Part shown: one piece after another, positions 1 to 13,200 of the stretch
How the letters are laid out: each line of letters begins with the position of its first letter
Position numbering within the stretch: position 1 is the stretch's first letter
Source: Wurfbainia villosa
Lineage: Eukaryota > Streptophyta > Magnoliopsida > Zingiberales > Zingiberaceae
DNA: 64,000 nucleotides
Direction of reading: 5' to 3'
Assembly: GCA_025175895.1 (NCBI GenBank)
Contig: CM046004.1
Location: 5,518,001-5,582,000 of the forward strand
Made by a program: the position numbers and the translations under genes
The notes under the pieces: generated by a model
Seen by the model: only the letters and a program-made list of their open reading frames with translations
What the model was told of the DNA's origin: nothing
Databases searched by the model: none

Positions 1-1265
1 GGTTGGCCCAAACCCATTCCAAATCTGGAGCCTATTTGGGGTCTCGAGCATCATAAAGTGGTCTAAAAAAATACTGTATATTTTCATTCTCTCAAAAATA
101 CCTTTTTTTATAAAATAAATCAATAGATTTCTAACAAATGCCAATATTCAAAATAGCAAATATTGAGAAAAATCATGTAAAAAAGATTTTGAATTACCAA
201 TGTATTTTCGTCTTCTTAGTCTCTTTGCCACAAGATGACTTTGAACAACCAATGTGTTTTCCTCTTCTTAGTCTCTTTGCTGCAAGATGCTTTGAACAAG
301 GCTTCTCATTGCATAACCAAATTTTTTTTTTCTTTTCAATATTCTATTTCCATATTATTTTGAAGAGATTAGGTACTTTATCTCTTTCTCATGCAATGTC
401 TTTATTCCTCTCTTGGAGCCGATAAACATTAGCCTGCTTATAATTGGATAAGATTGCACTATTATTTTAAACTAAATCCCAACATTCACTATCAAATGAA
501 AGTGCATACTGCATATAATACTTACTTTTTTTCATGACTGCTAGAATGGACTTTTATGCACCAAGCTGTTTATACTGATTCAGTACGACCAATGTTTGAA
601 CCTATAGCTTGGCATTGATTGTGTACTACTGCATTGTTATTTTTCCTCTGGTCTTGCATGGAGCTTATTTGTAGGAAATGATTGATATAGCCAAACACTA
701 ATAACTGCTACTTAGTTCGTTGATGGCATTTTGTCTGGACCCTATGTTGAGTGACGTGTATTAATAGAACAGGCGTTTAAAACCTTATTGCATGACAAGG
801 CATACACTATGCATGCCACCCAACATTGTGCCACAAATTTTGATGTGATTGACTTCAGAGTGTCGACTGCAATGTGCAGTTTAGTATTTACTCCATGCTT
901 GTTCAGTACCTGAATGAAACTAACCAAGGTTGGTGGTTTCCTTCTTTCATTATACCAAGTGGGCTTGGATGTTTTGAATTCTTTGTTTGACAGATTTAAT
1001 CATCTACTTTCTTACCTTTCCGAATGATTGTCAATGGTTTCCTTTGAGTTTTTTTTTGTAACACAAGGCCAGCCAATACATTAAGCTGCTTCATGAGAAA
1101 ATGAAGTATTGTGTTACACTTTACTGTAAATTCCCATCCAGAATTTGTGCTATTGATCTAGTTGCCATTCAGAGTTTCATAGACATGTTGGTATATGCCA
1201 TTTCAATTGCAATATTTGACATTACAAAGCCAAATATTAGTTACTGATGGAATTTGTTCATCCAG

Positions 1266-4200
1266 CTTGTAGCTAAAGTGACCAAGGGTATAGTTGAAAC
1301 TTTCCAAGCATGCAATCCTGCCTTTAGATATTCAGAGTCACTGAATCCAAAACGATTCCTAACCAATCCATCCACTGGAGTACTGAATGATGGTTTTGAC
1401 AATGCCAATTCTGATCTCATCTTGTATGTGAATTTTGAGCTGGTCAACTCAGAAACAAAAGGAAGGTTAGGCTTCTCATATTAATTACAATCGATTAATT
1501 TTGTGCACTGCATTTTCTATTCATTATAATTGATCCTTTGTTGTATTAAGATGCAACATTAACAGTCTTTTCTGACACTAAAGATCTGAATTTATTGTTT
1601 TCTTTTGTAGCTCAAGTACTGCACATTTGATACTTCCGTGTTTCTAACATTCTTTGTTTCTTTGATCAATTGATTTGTATTACATGATGTAATTAACTTC
1701 AAGGCTTTTTTTTCTTCTTCCTGTTTTCCAATTGCTCTCAATTCTCTGTTAATCTTTGTAAATGACATTTATCGGTTGAAATTGGTTGAGTCACAGTTGG
1801 ACAAATACTAGAAATATCATAAGTCAACATGACTGATATACCATGTCCTAGTGCTGATTGGACTAATGTACCCAGAGGAGATTATACTTAGACATCTGAA
1901 ACCATGATTGTGGCCTTAATTTTGACTTACATAATTGAAAGATAGAATGAACAATGTTTTAGTTATTGACTATGGGAACTTAGTATAGTGGATGCTAAAT
2001 ATTTGCATAATCAATTTACCTGTAACAGCTTTCATACTTATGTCCCTTTTGGATTTTAGGTACATTGTCAAAGATGCCCTTGGGCAAGGGACCTTTGGAC
2101 AGGTTGCCAAATGCTGGGATCTGGAATCTAACAAATATGTTGCCGTGAAGATAATTAAGAACCAACCTGCTTACTATCAGCAGGCAGTAGTTGAGTTCTC
2201 TATTCTGGACATGGTAAATGATGAAAACTAAGAGTTGTGCATGTTTATATCAAACTATTGTATGCATGACAACTATTTTCAGTGTTTTTCTTATCTTTTC
2301 AGTTAAATAAGAAGTATGATCCTGATGATAAACATCACATAGTCCGGATCCTTGATTATTTTGTATTTCATCGACACTTGTGCATATCCTTTGAAATGCT
2401 TGGCTCAAACTTGTAAGCCATCTTTTGATATACATGAACATCTAACATAGTTTTGATGTCGTATAAAATGATTTCTTTACTTGTATGGTTGTTGTAACTG
2501 AGATGGTGCTGAGTGTTGTAGGTACGAACTAATCAAAATGAACCACTTCAAAGGTTTGTCTTTGAACATTGTGCAGGCGTTCTCAAAGCAGGTGAGAGGT
2601 GTCATTCAATATTCAAGTTTTGATTTTAGACAGATTATCAACATAGGTTGAATATAAGTTTGTTTTATATGATTTCTTCATACATTCTATGCCAATTTTC
2701 TTAGATCTTGCATGCATTGGTTGTCATGAAGGATGCTGGTATAATTCATTGTGATATGAAGCCAGAAAACATTCTCATGTCTGCAAGGTGAGGTGCTAAT
2801 TGTAAGAGCAGGACAGACCTTTTTTTTTGTTATCTTCTTGTTCACTGACTATGTCTTCTCCAAATCTACAGACTGAAGCCACCACAAATAAAAGTTATTG
2901 ATTTTGGATCAGCCTGTATGGAAGGTCGCACAGTCTACTCTTACATACAGGTCCTTGCCTATCTCATTATTAATCTCACACACAATAATGCTATGTTAAG
3001 AATAATGGTTATTGAATGTTTAATATACATTTAATCTTGCTGTACTTGTTACTATGTGTTGCAGAGCCGCTACTATAGGTCTCCTGAAGTTCTTCTTGGT
3101 TATCCGTATCCTTACATTTCTATTTTTTACAATCAGCGGCATCAAGATTTTCTTTTTCTCATTAGTGTTGATATTGAATTGAGAGTACTTATTATTTCTC
3201 TGTTAATGTTTCATATTTGTAATCACCGTGTAGAAGTGTTTTTGCTTAAAATTTCTGCTAGATATACTACTTCAATTGATATGTGGTCATTTGGATGCAT
3301 CGTTGCTGAGTTATTTCTTGGGTTGCCTTTGTTTCCTGGAGCCTCTGAATACGATCTCCTGAATCGGATGATAGAGATACTTGGGTAGGTCTTTGTTTCC
3401 CTTCTCTTTTTTTAGTTTCCACTTTTTTTTGTTCCCGTGCTACAGCTAATGAGTTGAGTAGTTTGAGAAATTTAGGTAGTGTTTGGTTCGCGGGAGAATT
3501 TTTCATTTTCTGTTTTCCTATTCCAGAAAACAGAAAACGATTTTTTAGTGTTTTCCAATTTTCCAAAAAATACTTTTTTTTTTTTTGAAAAACGAAAATG
3601 GAAATAGAAAACGATTTTTTGGAGTTTTTCAGTTTTTCAGAAAACGCTTCTTTATTTTCTAGAAAATGGAGATGGAAAACGTCAACCAAACGCGTTTTCT
3701 CAAAAAATAAAAACATAAAATGAAAAATTTTCTCTCTGCCAAACGCCCCCTAGGTTTTATTAATCTTAGAGTTGTTTCTTTTTGTGTTTGCTCTTGTTCG
3801 TGATGATAAAGGAGCTTAAATATATTGATATCCCTATTGTATTACACTGAGATTAACCAAAGTTAGTCTAAGTTTCAACCTACATCCACATTACTAAGCT
3901 AATTAGATTTATTTCATATTATCTTGTTATAAAGTAAAAGCTGTTGGAAGTTGCTCAAATACCCAGGAGTTTAATTGGTAGTAAGAATTGTGTAATGTCT
4001 TTTTCTCCTCCATTACTGGGTTTGCTGGCTTTGTCATTGATGCCAGACACCAGTCTAACACTGAAAAACTTGAAGATAAGATTTGAGAAGGTTCAGAATA
4101 GTTTTAATTAGTTACAGAATATGGATTAGGTTGCAGATTTGTGCGCAGATCATCTTTCTTTTACTAGGCACGGCTATTAACTGCAATTATTCTTGATGTC

Positions 4201-7200
4201 CACCATTACCTACTGTAGGTTCTATTTGTGTATCTCATTTTACTTCTACATATAATTTAAAAATCTTCAAAGTTAAGTTAATTAGTGAATGACTTTTGAT
4301 TTAATAATTCAATCTCGGCTTTCTATGATTTTCATCATTCTTAGTGGACTCATATTTGATAAGTCCATTTCAAGAATTTTGTTTAGTAGTCATGCAAATT
4401 ATTTAATCCTAGACTTGTTTGGGATATGAACTGGAGCTTGACTAAGAAGCTATAGTACCTTTAGACTAGGATGACAAATTACTATTGTGTCAACTTTGTT
4501 CTTCTACATTTGCTACTCTATTCCACACAGCTCATGGCATCCCATTAAGAATTACTTGTGAATCTGCTAGTGTCTTATAGGGCTCTATTTTCCTTTGTTG
4601 CTTGAGTTGCTTAGCTCCAAGTAAGAAGATATATGTAGTTAAACTAATTTCTTGCATATACAATTTGATGACACTTACCTAATACTGGGTAACATAAGAA
4701 AGCTAGTTGGAAGCTGATCATCTAAGCATATAGGATTGCTTGCATATTAGTAGATTGAGTGTGCAGGTTTGTCAATCGTGCTTGTATATCTAGCAATATG
4801 TCCGTTGCTTTCTAACTTTTCTTCACTTTAATTGATGTACTATTACTATACAATTTCATTGTCCTACTCTAGACTTCTGTCTTTTCATTTGAGTTTCAGT
4901 CTTATTGTTTCTCTCTCTATTTTGTATTTCTATGTTTTTTTTCCTTTTTTATATGACTCTTTAATAGAAGAAAACCTGTCTCCTAGTGCCTTGGACCATT
5001 TTTCCTATGAGGGAAGGAAATATAGACAAAAACTAGCTGGGGGATATATTTGCCCAGCTGTCCTTGTCATCTCTGTTTCCTTTGGCAGAAAACGAAGAAG
5101 GGACAAAATGGACTAGGGAAATCTTTCCCTGGTTTGGCCCAAATATGCTTTCATTTAAGTTAGTCAGAAAAAACATTGTTCACATGCAGTGGAGGTCAAA
5201 TTTGACAAGAAAAAAATCTTTTTTTTTTTTCAAATCTATTTTTGATTCAATGGTTTATTTTTTGTAAAAAAATTAGGTTTGTCTCACTCTTTCCTTCCCT
5301 CCATGGAAATAGACAAAATGGAAACTCAACTTCTTTCCTTCTCTCCAAGGAAACCTGAACTAGAAAAATAATTTCCTATCCTTTTCCTTTTTTTTCCCCA
5401 CCCTCTTTCTTTCCCTATCATCTTTTGCTAGCTGTTTCCTTCCCTCATCGGAATTTGGACCATAGTCGAGGTCACTCTTTAGGTTGGGTCAGATTCAAAT
5501 ATCCATCTGTAGACACTAAGGTTGAATTACTGCTAAGGCGTCTGCCTGATTACCTTATGATATCATTTTAGCACATCATTAGCATCATATATGTAGATCA
5601 TGCTGGCTACCTAGCTCTGAAGATGACAAAACTACTTTTGGGGTCTGTTAGTTGGATAAGTGAACGGATGGCAGGCTGAATCCCTTAATTTTTTGGCACC
5701 TCATGCTGTTTACTTGAATAAATGGGCTAGAAAGGGGGGAAAAGTGGGCGGATCAAAAGTGAGTTTCCATTCCTTATTTTTGATAAATCAAAACAGGCAG
5801 GTCAAGGGGAGAAGTTTTTTTTTGTTTGTTATTTTGGTTCTTATCCATCCTCCTGTCTATCTATCCAAGCAAATAATATGATGGAAACATTATTCCATCT
5901 TATCATCTATCCATCCAACTTAATTCATCCTCTACTCTCTTTTATTTATTTGTCTTTCTTTTCCCACAGTATTTAAAAATGACTTCTTTGGTCGGCTGTT
6001 CTGTCATCTTTGATTTTATTGCTTCCATTTTTTTTTTGCACTTATCATAATTATGTTATATGGTTTAGCCTTGTCAGATATTGAATCTTCCTTTGGCTTA
6101 ACATTTTTTTTTAAAAAATAATTTTTTTCATGCAACAAGCAAGTGTAAGAATGCATTTCGTGTATCAATTTTCAGAATATGTTGCTTGTATTTTAGTTCC
6201 CCTTGCCCTTTCATCATGGCTGTTATTAATCTAGCGACAAGTTTGGCTTGCAATTTTAGATCCATTCTGGGATAAACTTATAAAATCATGCAACACTTAC
6301 ACATTCCCATCACTTACAATGGTGCTTCATCTTCGTACTCCTATTGATTGGATCTTATGGAGGTTTTTCTGGTTTGTAAAATCTAAAATGGGAAGGGGAA
6401 ACTTTATTTCTTTAAACTGCATTGCTGTAGTAAAGACTGGAAATGGACAGTGTTATAAGAATCTACCAGAGAACAATAGGGATATGATTCTATTGATTTA
6501 GTGGTTTTATTAGTTAATTCTGTTGGTTGATTACTAAAGCTGTGCCAGATTGCTAATCGTGATTTTGGTGTGCTATTTTATGCAGAGGACAGCCACCTGA
6601 TAGCTTGCTTAGGGATGCAAAAAATACTAGCAAGTTTTTTAAGCATGTTGGAAGTATTCATCATTCGGAGCAGGATGGGACCTCCAAGGGAGACTTTAGT
6701 GCTTATCGTATTCTGACTGAGGAGGAATATGAATCAGTAAGTTTTGACAATGTTGTAAGAAATAATTGTTTCATATCTTCTCCGTTTTAAGACATGTATT
6801 TTTCTTCTGATATTTCCAAAGAGAGAGTCAAAGAAACCAGTCATTGGGAAGCACTACTTTAATTTTGTAAAGTTGGAAGACATCGTCGCCAACTATCCAT
6901 ACAGAAAAAATTTGTCAGAAAAGGAGATCTCAAAAGGTTAGATGACAAGGTTGTATATCATGAAATGGATTACAAGGTTGTATTTCGTAGAAGCTGATAG
7001 CATTAGCTTAACTTTTTAATATTGTAAACATTTTGCAGAAAGCTTAACCCGCTTAGCCTTGGTTGATTTCTTGAGGGGTCTTGTTGAGTTTGACCCTGGA
7101 AAACGGTGGTCTCCTTTGCAGGTTATCATTCTAATTTGTTTTTTTACTTGTCTTGTCAATAGTTTATGGAGTTGCTATTCCTATTTTAAGCAATTACATA

Positions 7201-10200
7201 TGGTGCCTCATTTTCAGGCTTCAGGTCATCCATTTGTCACTGGAGAACCATTCGAATGTCCTTATAAACCACCCCCTGAGTCTCCAAGAATTGTAAGTTC
7301 TATTAAAACCAAACCTTTTGATGTCTACTAGTTGTGATCTCTACATATTAACTACCAGCCAGCATCATCTGATCTGATGTTTGGCATTTGGTTGAGATCC
7401 CTCAGTTTGGAACTTATCTTATGCTTTATGGCTTTATATTTAATAGTTATATGTTAATTGTTTCTGATAGTTGGTAGTTTTCCATTTCTTTCTCACTGAT
7501 ATATCTGTGTGGCTTCATGACAATGAATTTATGTCAATTAAGTTATCCTCTGCTTGCTTCTAGATTCTGAAGGCTACTTTTGCTATGAGGGTTCTTACTC
7601 TGGATTGTTGTTAGATACTAAACTAAGCATTTTTTTTATTTATTGGAAATTTTAGCCAGTCATGCATACTATAACTGTGGATCACAATCCAGGAGGTGGT
7701 CATTGGCTAGCTGCTGGTCTTTCTCCTCAGGTCATTGTGAAATCCCATTGTCATTTTTGACCTGTAAACTGTTTGATTTCATGATCAATTCATCATAACT
7801 TTTAGCTTTAAGTTTTTGGTAGTTTGATGACCTTATGAAGAAATCTATTCATTTTTCAGGTTTCTAGTGCTAACAAATATTTTTCGCAAAACCCTCACTT
7901 TCACAAGGTTCCTATGTCTTATGGAAGCAGTTTTGGCAGCTTTGGGAGCCATGGTAGCTATAGCGATAATACGGGTCTAGAAAGCAATTATGGAAGCTAT
8001 GGTGACATTAACAGTATTCATGCCTACAATTCACCACTTGGTCCATCCGGGTTCAACATGCATGTACAAGTTGGAGGACAATTTCTTGGAGCCAGTCCAG
8101 ATGCCAGACAGAGATCTCAGCTATCTCATGGAAATGGGTACAGTGTTAGTCCTTATGGAGGTCTGGGACCAATGTCTCTTGGAGTAAGTCCCTCTCAGTT
8201 TACTCCTCCAAGTTCTCAGATGCAGATTTCATCAGCTTCGCCTGGAAAATATGGTCCAACATCACCAGTTAGAGGTGGTACTCGGGGTATCTCATTGGGT
8301 AAAGCAGCTGTTGTTGGTCAGTATAATAAAAGAAGTGTGGGCTACCCCACCATGTGTATGCAGCCTTATGGAAGTGCATCTGAGCTTGGGCAAGGATTTT
8401 GCAGCGATGGCATGACTAACTATCCTGAGGCTCAGTCTCCTGGACATGCTGGTCCTCATATTGCAATTTTAGTTGGTAGTCATTCTAACTGGAGGCAACA
8501 GATGGGAGGAGTAAATGGCTCTTGTACTCTTACTTCTGCCAATCTGAAAGGTTATCCTGCATCTTACATGCATAACTCATCCGTGGCTTCTTCTCACAGA
8601 TCAGAAGTTTCATTTGATAAAACAGAAGGAAGTTCATCAGTGCCTCATCCTGGAGAATGGGACCCTGGTTACAGGTAAAAAACTGCAAACCTATTGTTTA
8701 TTCTAGAACTTGGTCATTTCTTTTCTGCCTTGATTGACTTGTGAGATTGCTTTTGACGCATTCAATGTTCCTAGGCTAAATAATATTTTAGTAGGGCTGT
8801 AGGATTAACTATTATAACAGGATGACTATTAGCGGATACAGTAAAGAGGTCTAGCCCAGTTTATTTTGTATAGAGTTTTCGTCTGTGGAAATCACAAAGC
8901 TTCCATATAATCTTGTCTAGAAAGTGTTCCTTTTTATTCAAAAACATTAATTGTTTATTATTATCATCATCATCATTATTATCAAATAGCTCAAATGCTA
9001 GTAGATGGTTGCTTTTACTGACAAAATTCAACCAATGTTGTGGTTTTTCTCTCTTAATTTTAATGATACTTGGCTAATTGGCTAAGAAATATTAATTTTT
9101 AGCTTGTCTTCCTATGCACTTTCTTCTGCTTTTACCACCGATGTGTAGTGTACTTGACAATTGATGCTTACAATCCTTTGCATACTGCACCTGGCAGTGT
9201 GTCTTCGTATGACAGGTTATCGAAAATCAAGGATGTCTTGAGTTCATATAATCACTTGTGTAAAATTCAGATAGATTTTACATTGAAGTTTTTATTGTTC
9301 CCTACTCTAAATCTGTTACATATATACTCCTACTACTGGAAAAGCAAAAATTTATGGATGTTTGGTAATGTTAGGATTCCTAAGGTTATCATATTGCTTT
9401 TGTGGTTTATTTTTGAATTTCTTGTTTTTTTTTTTTTGCAGTTATTTAGATTATAGCTTAATCATCTAAATGCTTTATATATATTTTTCCCTTTCCCAGT
9501 GATGAATCCCTTTTAGAAGAGGATAACATAGACAGCAGCTCACTAAGAACTGAATATGCGAATTGCGCACGCCTTGATGACCCATCAGACGTGGCCAGCC
9601 TTGCAAGTGGGAATAATAGATATAGCCATGGTCATAATCAAGCTCGTGTAAGCTCAAAATTCCTACCATCAAACCAAAGGTATCACAATCATCTATTCCG
9701 CTTTTTTTTATCAGTGATAGATAGTTGATTTCTGCAGTTTAGTGCGGATAACAGATGTGATGCTGAATGTTCATACAATGCGTGCCTGACACTGCTTTAT
9801 TTTGTTAATATGGCTTTCTTTTATCTCATATCATCCGACGCTATCATTGCTTGGGTTTTGGTCGACCATATCTTCCTATCAAACTTATTAGTCACTGAAA
9901 TTGGTGGGAAGTTCTTGCATATTGTATCCTACAAGTTGTGAATGCTACATGTTCATGGTTATTTTTAGTATGTTACCTGGTCCTTTGTTCTATGTACTTG
10001 TGCTCTAGATTTACTCTTTTGTCCTTTTTCATTACTTCTTGAGCAACTATAACCTCTCTCATGATATCTCTTTGCTAATATTTCATTCGACATGGCTATA
10101 GCATCCATGATTGTTATTTTCTTTGCTCAATTATGCTCTGCAAATGAAAGCAATTCCATGAATGAGATGTTTGGAGTTTCGATTCTAATGTGTGAGCATC

Positions 10201-13200
10201 TCCTTACTCATTTAACTAGCTTGCCATGTGACCACTGATAAAGATTGAGTTGCGAGTCATGCACTTCATTGCATCCTGTAACCTGCATATGCAATAATGT
10301 ATTTGTTTTAGTTTAACTGATTGAGCAAGACAAATTTGGTTTACAAGTTCAACTTGACTTTTTGCCATCTATAGAAAAACTAAACATATTCACAAATGTT
10401 ATACGTCTAACTTAATGTAAAAAATCAAGATAGTGAGAAGGAAGAGATCAACTTGCTGAAAATGATATAATATTCAGAGAAATATATATGCATAGTTCAG
10501 GAAAAGGAGGTGTCACTTGGATTGGGTTTGATATAGACTTAGCTACAAAAGCATCAGAGCTAATGAAGTGTCATAAACAAGGAGGAGATGCAAATTCTTG
10601 CATGTCATGTAGTAAAAACTTAATCATGATTTATCTATGCATGAATAAGAAGGGAAAATAATATAAAAGGTCATGTGGGTAATCATTTTTCGTGCTTAAA
10701 ATTTATTCCTTTTCTTCCCCTTCCTTTCTTGTATTCATCCACCCAAGTAACAAGTCATGAAAGAAAATTGCCAATTATGTACATTAAATCTTAGAACTTT
10801 CTTGCTACACCCGTTTTTCTTATTGGCTAGTGTTATACGCTTAAATCCTTTTTGCATCTTGTTATTTATTTTTTCATATATAGCACACTGGTTTTTCATC
10901 ATTATTTATACTTTCTACATATATAAGTACTAGTGTTTTACTCAATGAAATAAATTGTTTTCGTACAACTATAGGTTTATATTGAGGGCCGGCTTAAGTT
11001 TATATCTCTCTCTCTCTCTCTATGTATATATATAGCTTTAGTACTAGATGAACTACCTACTGCTTTCAAAAACTTATACATATATATGTTCACGAGATAT
11101 TATATTCATTAATAAGAGTGTCAATCAAAGCCAGAATTGTGGAGATTTAGAAACCAAAATTTGTATTACTACATAGAATATAAGAGGTGAGGGTATAATA
11201 ATAACATGACTGGAGATGAATTTCCTATAAGCTTCAAGCATCTTGGATACATTATTGAACAAAGAAACATTGGTGGTATTCTTAATCGGATACTTGGAAG
11301 TATATGTTTGCAAATAAAATCTTAAAGTTCAAGTTAGATTTGAAACAACAAAATAGATGCTATATATGCACTTTTTAGCAACAACAAAGTCTTATCCCAC
11401 TAGGTGGGGTCGGCTATATATGCAATTTTTAGCAAAAAATAAAAATCATTTCATAACATAGTAACAAAATACTTTTCATTAACTAGAGCATAAGTTATGA
11501 TCAATGTAATTTTATTTGATTGAGGAGATTTCTTTATAAAGGTAATAAACATGAGAACTAGAATATACTAAGGCTACATTTGGTGAGGGGTAATCAATCT
11601 TGTAATGTACTCAAGATTATATTACAAGGTGGATTAACTTATTTGGTACAATTTTAAAATTGTAATGTAATATAATATGCATTACAAAAGAGAATAACGA
11701 TTCGTAATCTGGATTACAAAGTCAAAGTTGTGTAATCCGATTACATTATTGGTCAAAAATTTGAATGTCAAATATACCCATGTCTTAGCTTTCGTTCTTT
11801 CGATTAAAGCAACGATCGGCAATCGGCGGCCGATGGCCATCGGCCGGTGGTCGGCGATCGACGACCGACGATCGACGACCGACGATCGATGACTGATGAC
11901 CGATGGTCGGTGGCCAACGACACCGACGATTGGGGACTGACGATAACGGTGGCAGTCGTTGACGACCAACTAGGATTTTGATTATATTCGAACGAAATTG
12001 AGATTTAATAAAATTACTTAAATTTAGTTATAAGTATATTTTTTTCATTTTATAATAATATGAATTGCGTTCCTTGTAAAAAAATAATGGAACACCAAAT
12101 AAAAGAATATAATCGCCTTTTTAATCAAAGATTACATACATAAGTATACCAAACACAGTAATATAATATGAATTACATTACAAGCTTGATTACATTACCC
12201 CTTACCGAATGTAGCCTAATTATATTCTTCAATGCTTTAGTTAGCAGTGGAGTTTAAATTCATAATAAGAATCTCAGGAGGTGGAGTTGAAATCCATAAG
12301 AAAAATCTTAGGACATCTATGGTTAATCTTAGCCAGCACAGTATCTGGGTGATATTGTTGATGTTGGGTAGACAACTACAGTTTTGCTCAACAAGGAAGC
12401 AGGCAGCCAGGATTGATTGGCATCGCACTACCAATGCCGATACTTGTAAGCATTATACACATACCAGGCTTCAACAATTGTGCTACATTCCATTGCACTG
12501 GAGCTTTGTTAGCCCTAATGTTAACATTAGGCCATAGATACCTTCACTCAAATTGATTAGTTTTGAATCAGAGGGTTTCGAGTTTTAAGAGAAGAGGAAG
12601 TGTACAGATGTAAGCAATTAGGGAGGTAATTTTGTGTCCATTGTATTTAGATTGTAGCATATGGCATTTAGTTTTAGGGTCACAGGTCTAACCCCAAGTC
12701 CAAATAACAATTGTATTCACGACCTTTCAATTTTGTTTCTGCACCCTGTCCTTTGGGAGTTCTAACTTCTTAAAATTCAGGGTTAATTAGAAACAACCTA
12801 AGTGCATTATTATCCCTTCTCATAAAATGGAAATATAATTACATTTGATATCATAGATTATGTTGGTTTGAAACTTTATTTAACTGCTAATATTTTGTCT
12901 TACTAATTAGTTTATTGTAACATTATTATTTTAATTGAAGTGTTTCCAATAAAGATTGGGTTACATCAAGGATCAGTTCTAAGTCCCTATCTTTTTACAC
13001 TAATCATGGATGAATTCACTAGACACATTCAAGATACAGTAGTATGATACATATTATTTGTAGATAATATTGTTTTGGTAGATGAGGCACGTGAAGGAGT
13101 AAATACTAAACTAGAATCTTGACAGGAAACACTAGAAGTGAAAGATTTTAGGCTTAGTAGAGTAAAGACAGAATATATAAAATTTAAGTTTAGCAATATT

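Larger units (their letters stand above)
3385..6585 (+). other. 3.2-kb YAK1 intron holding MITE-like elements
   Basis: This intron lies between the exon ending in RMIEILG and the exon starting GQPPDSLL. Apart from the two MITE-like elements annotated separately, a weak inverted pair (GTTGGATA near 5650 and its partner near 5910-5925) hints at a third. The remainder is AT-rich with no coding signal. Confidence 0.6.

Noticed and set aside
138..425. 95-codon plus-strand open frame
   Set aside because: Phe/Leu/Ser-rich translation of T-rich intronic DNA, with no family match.
3267..3716. 149-codon minus-strand open frame
   Set aside because: It overlaps a YAK1 kinase exon and the MITE at 3476-3750; it is low-complexity Lys/Phe-rich and not a gene.
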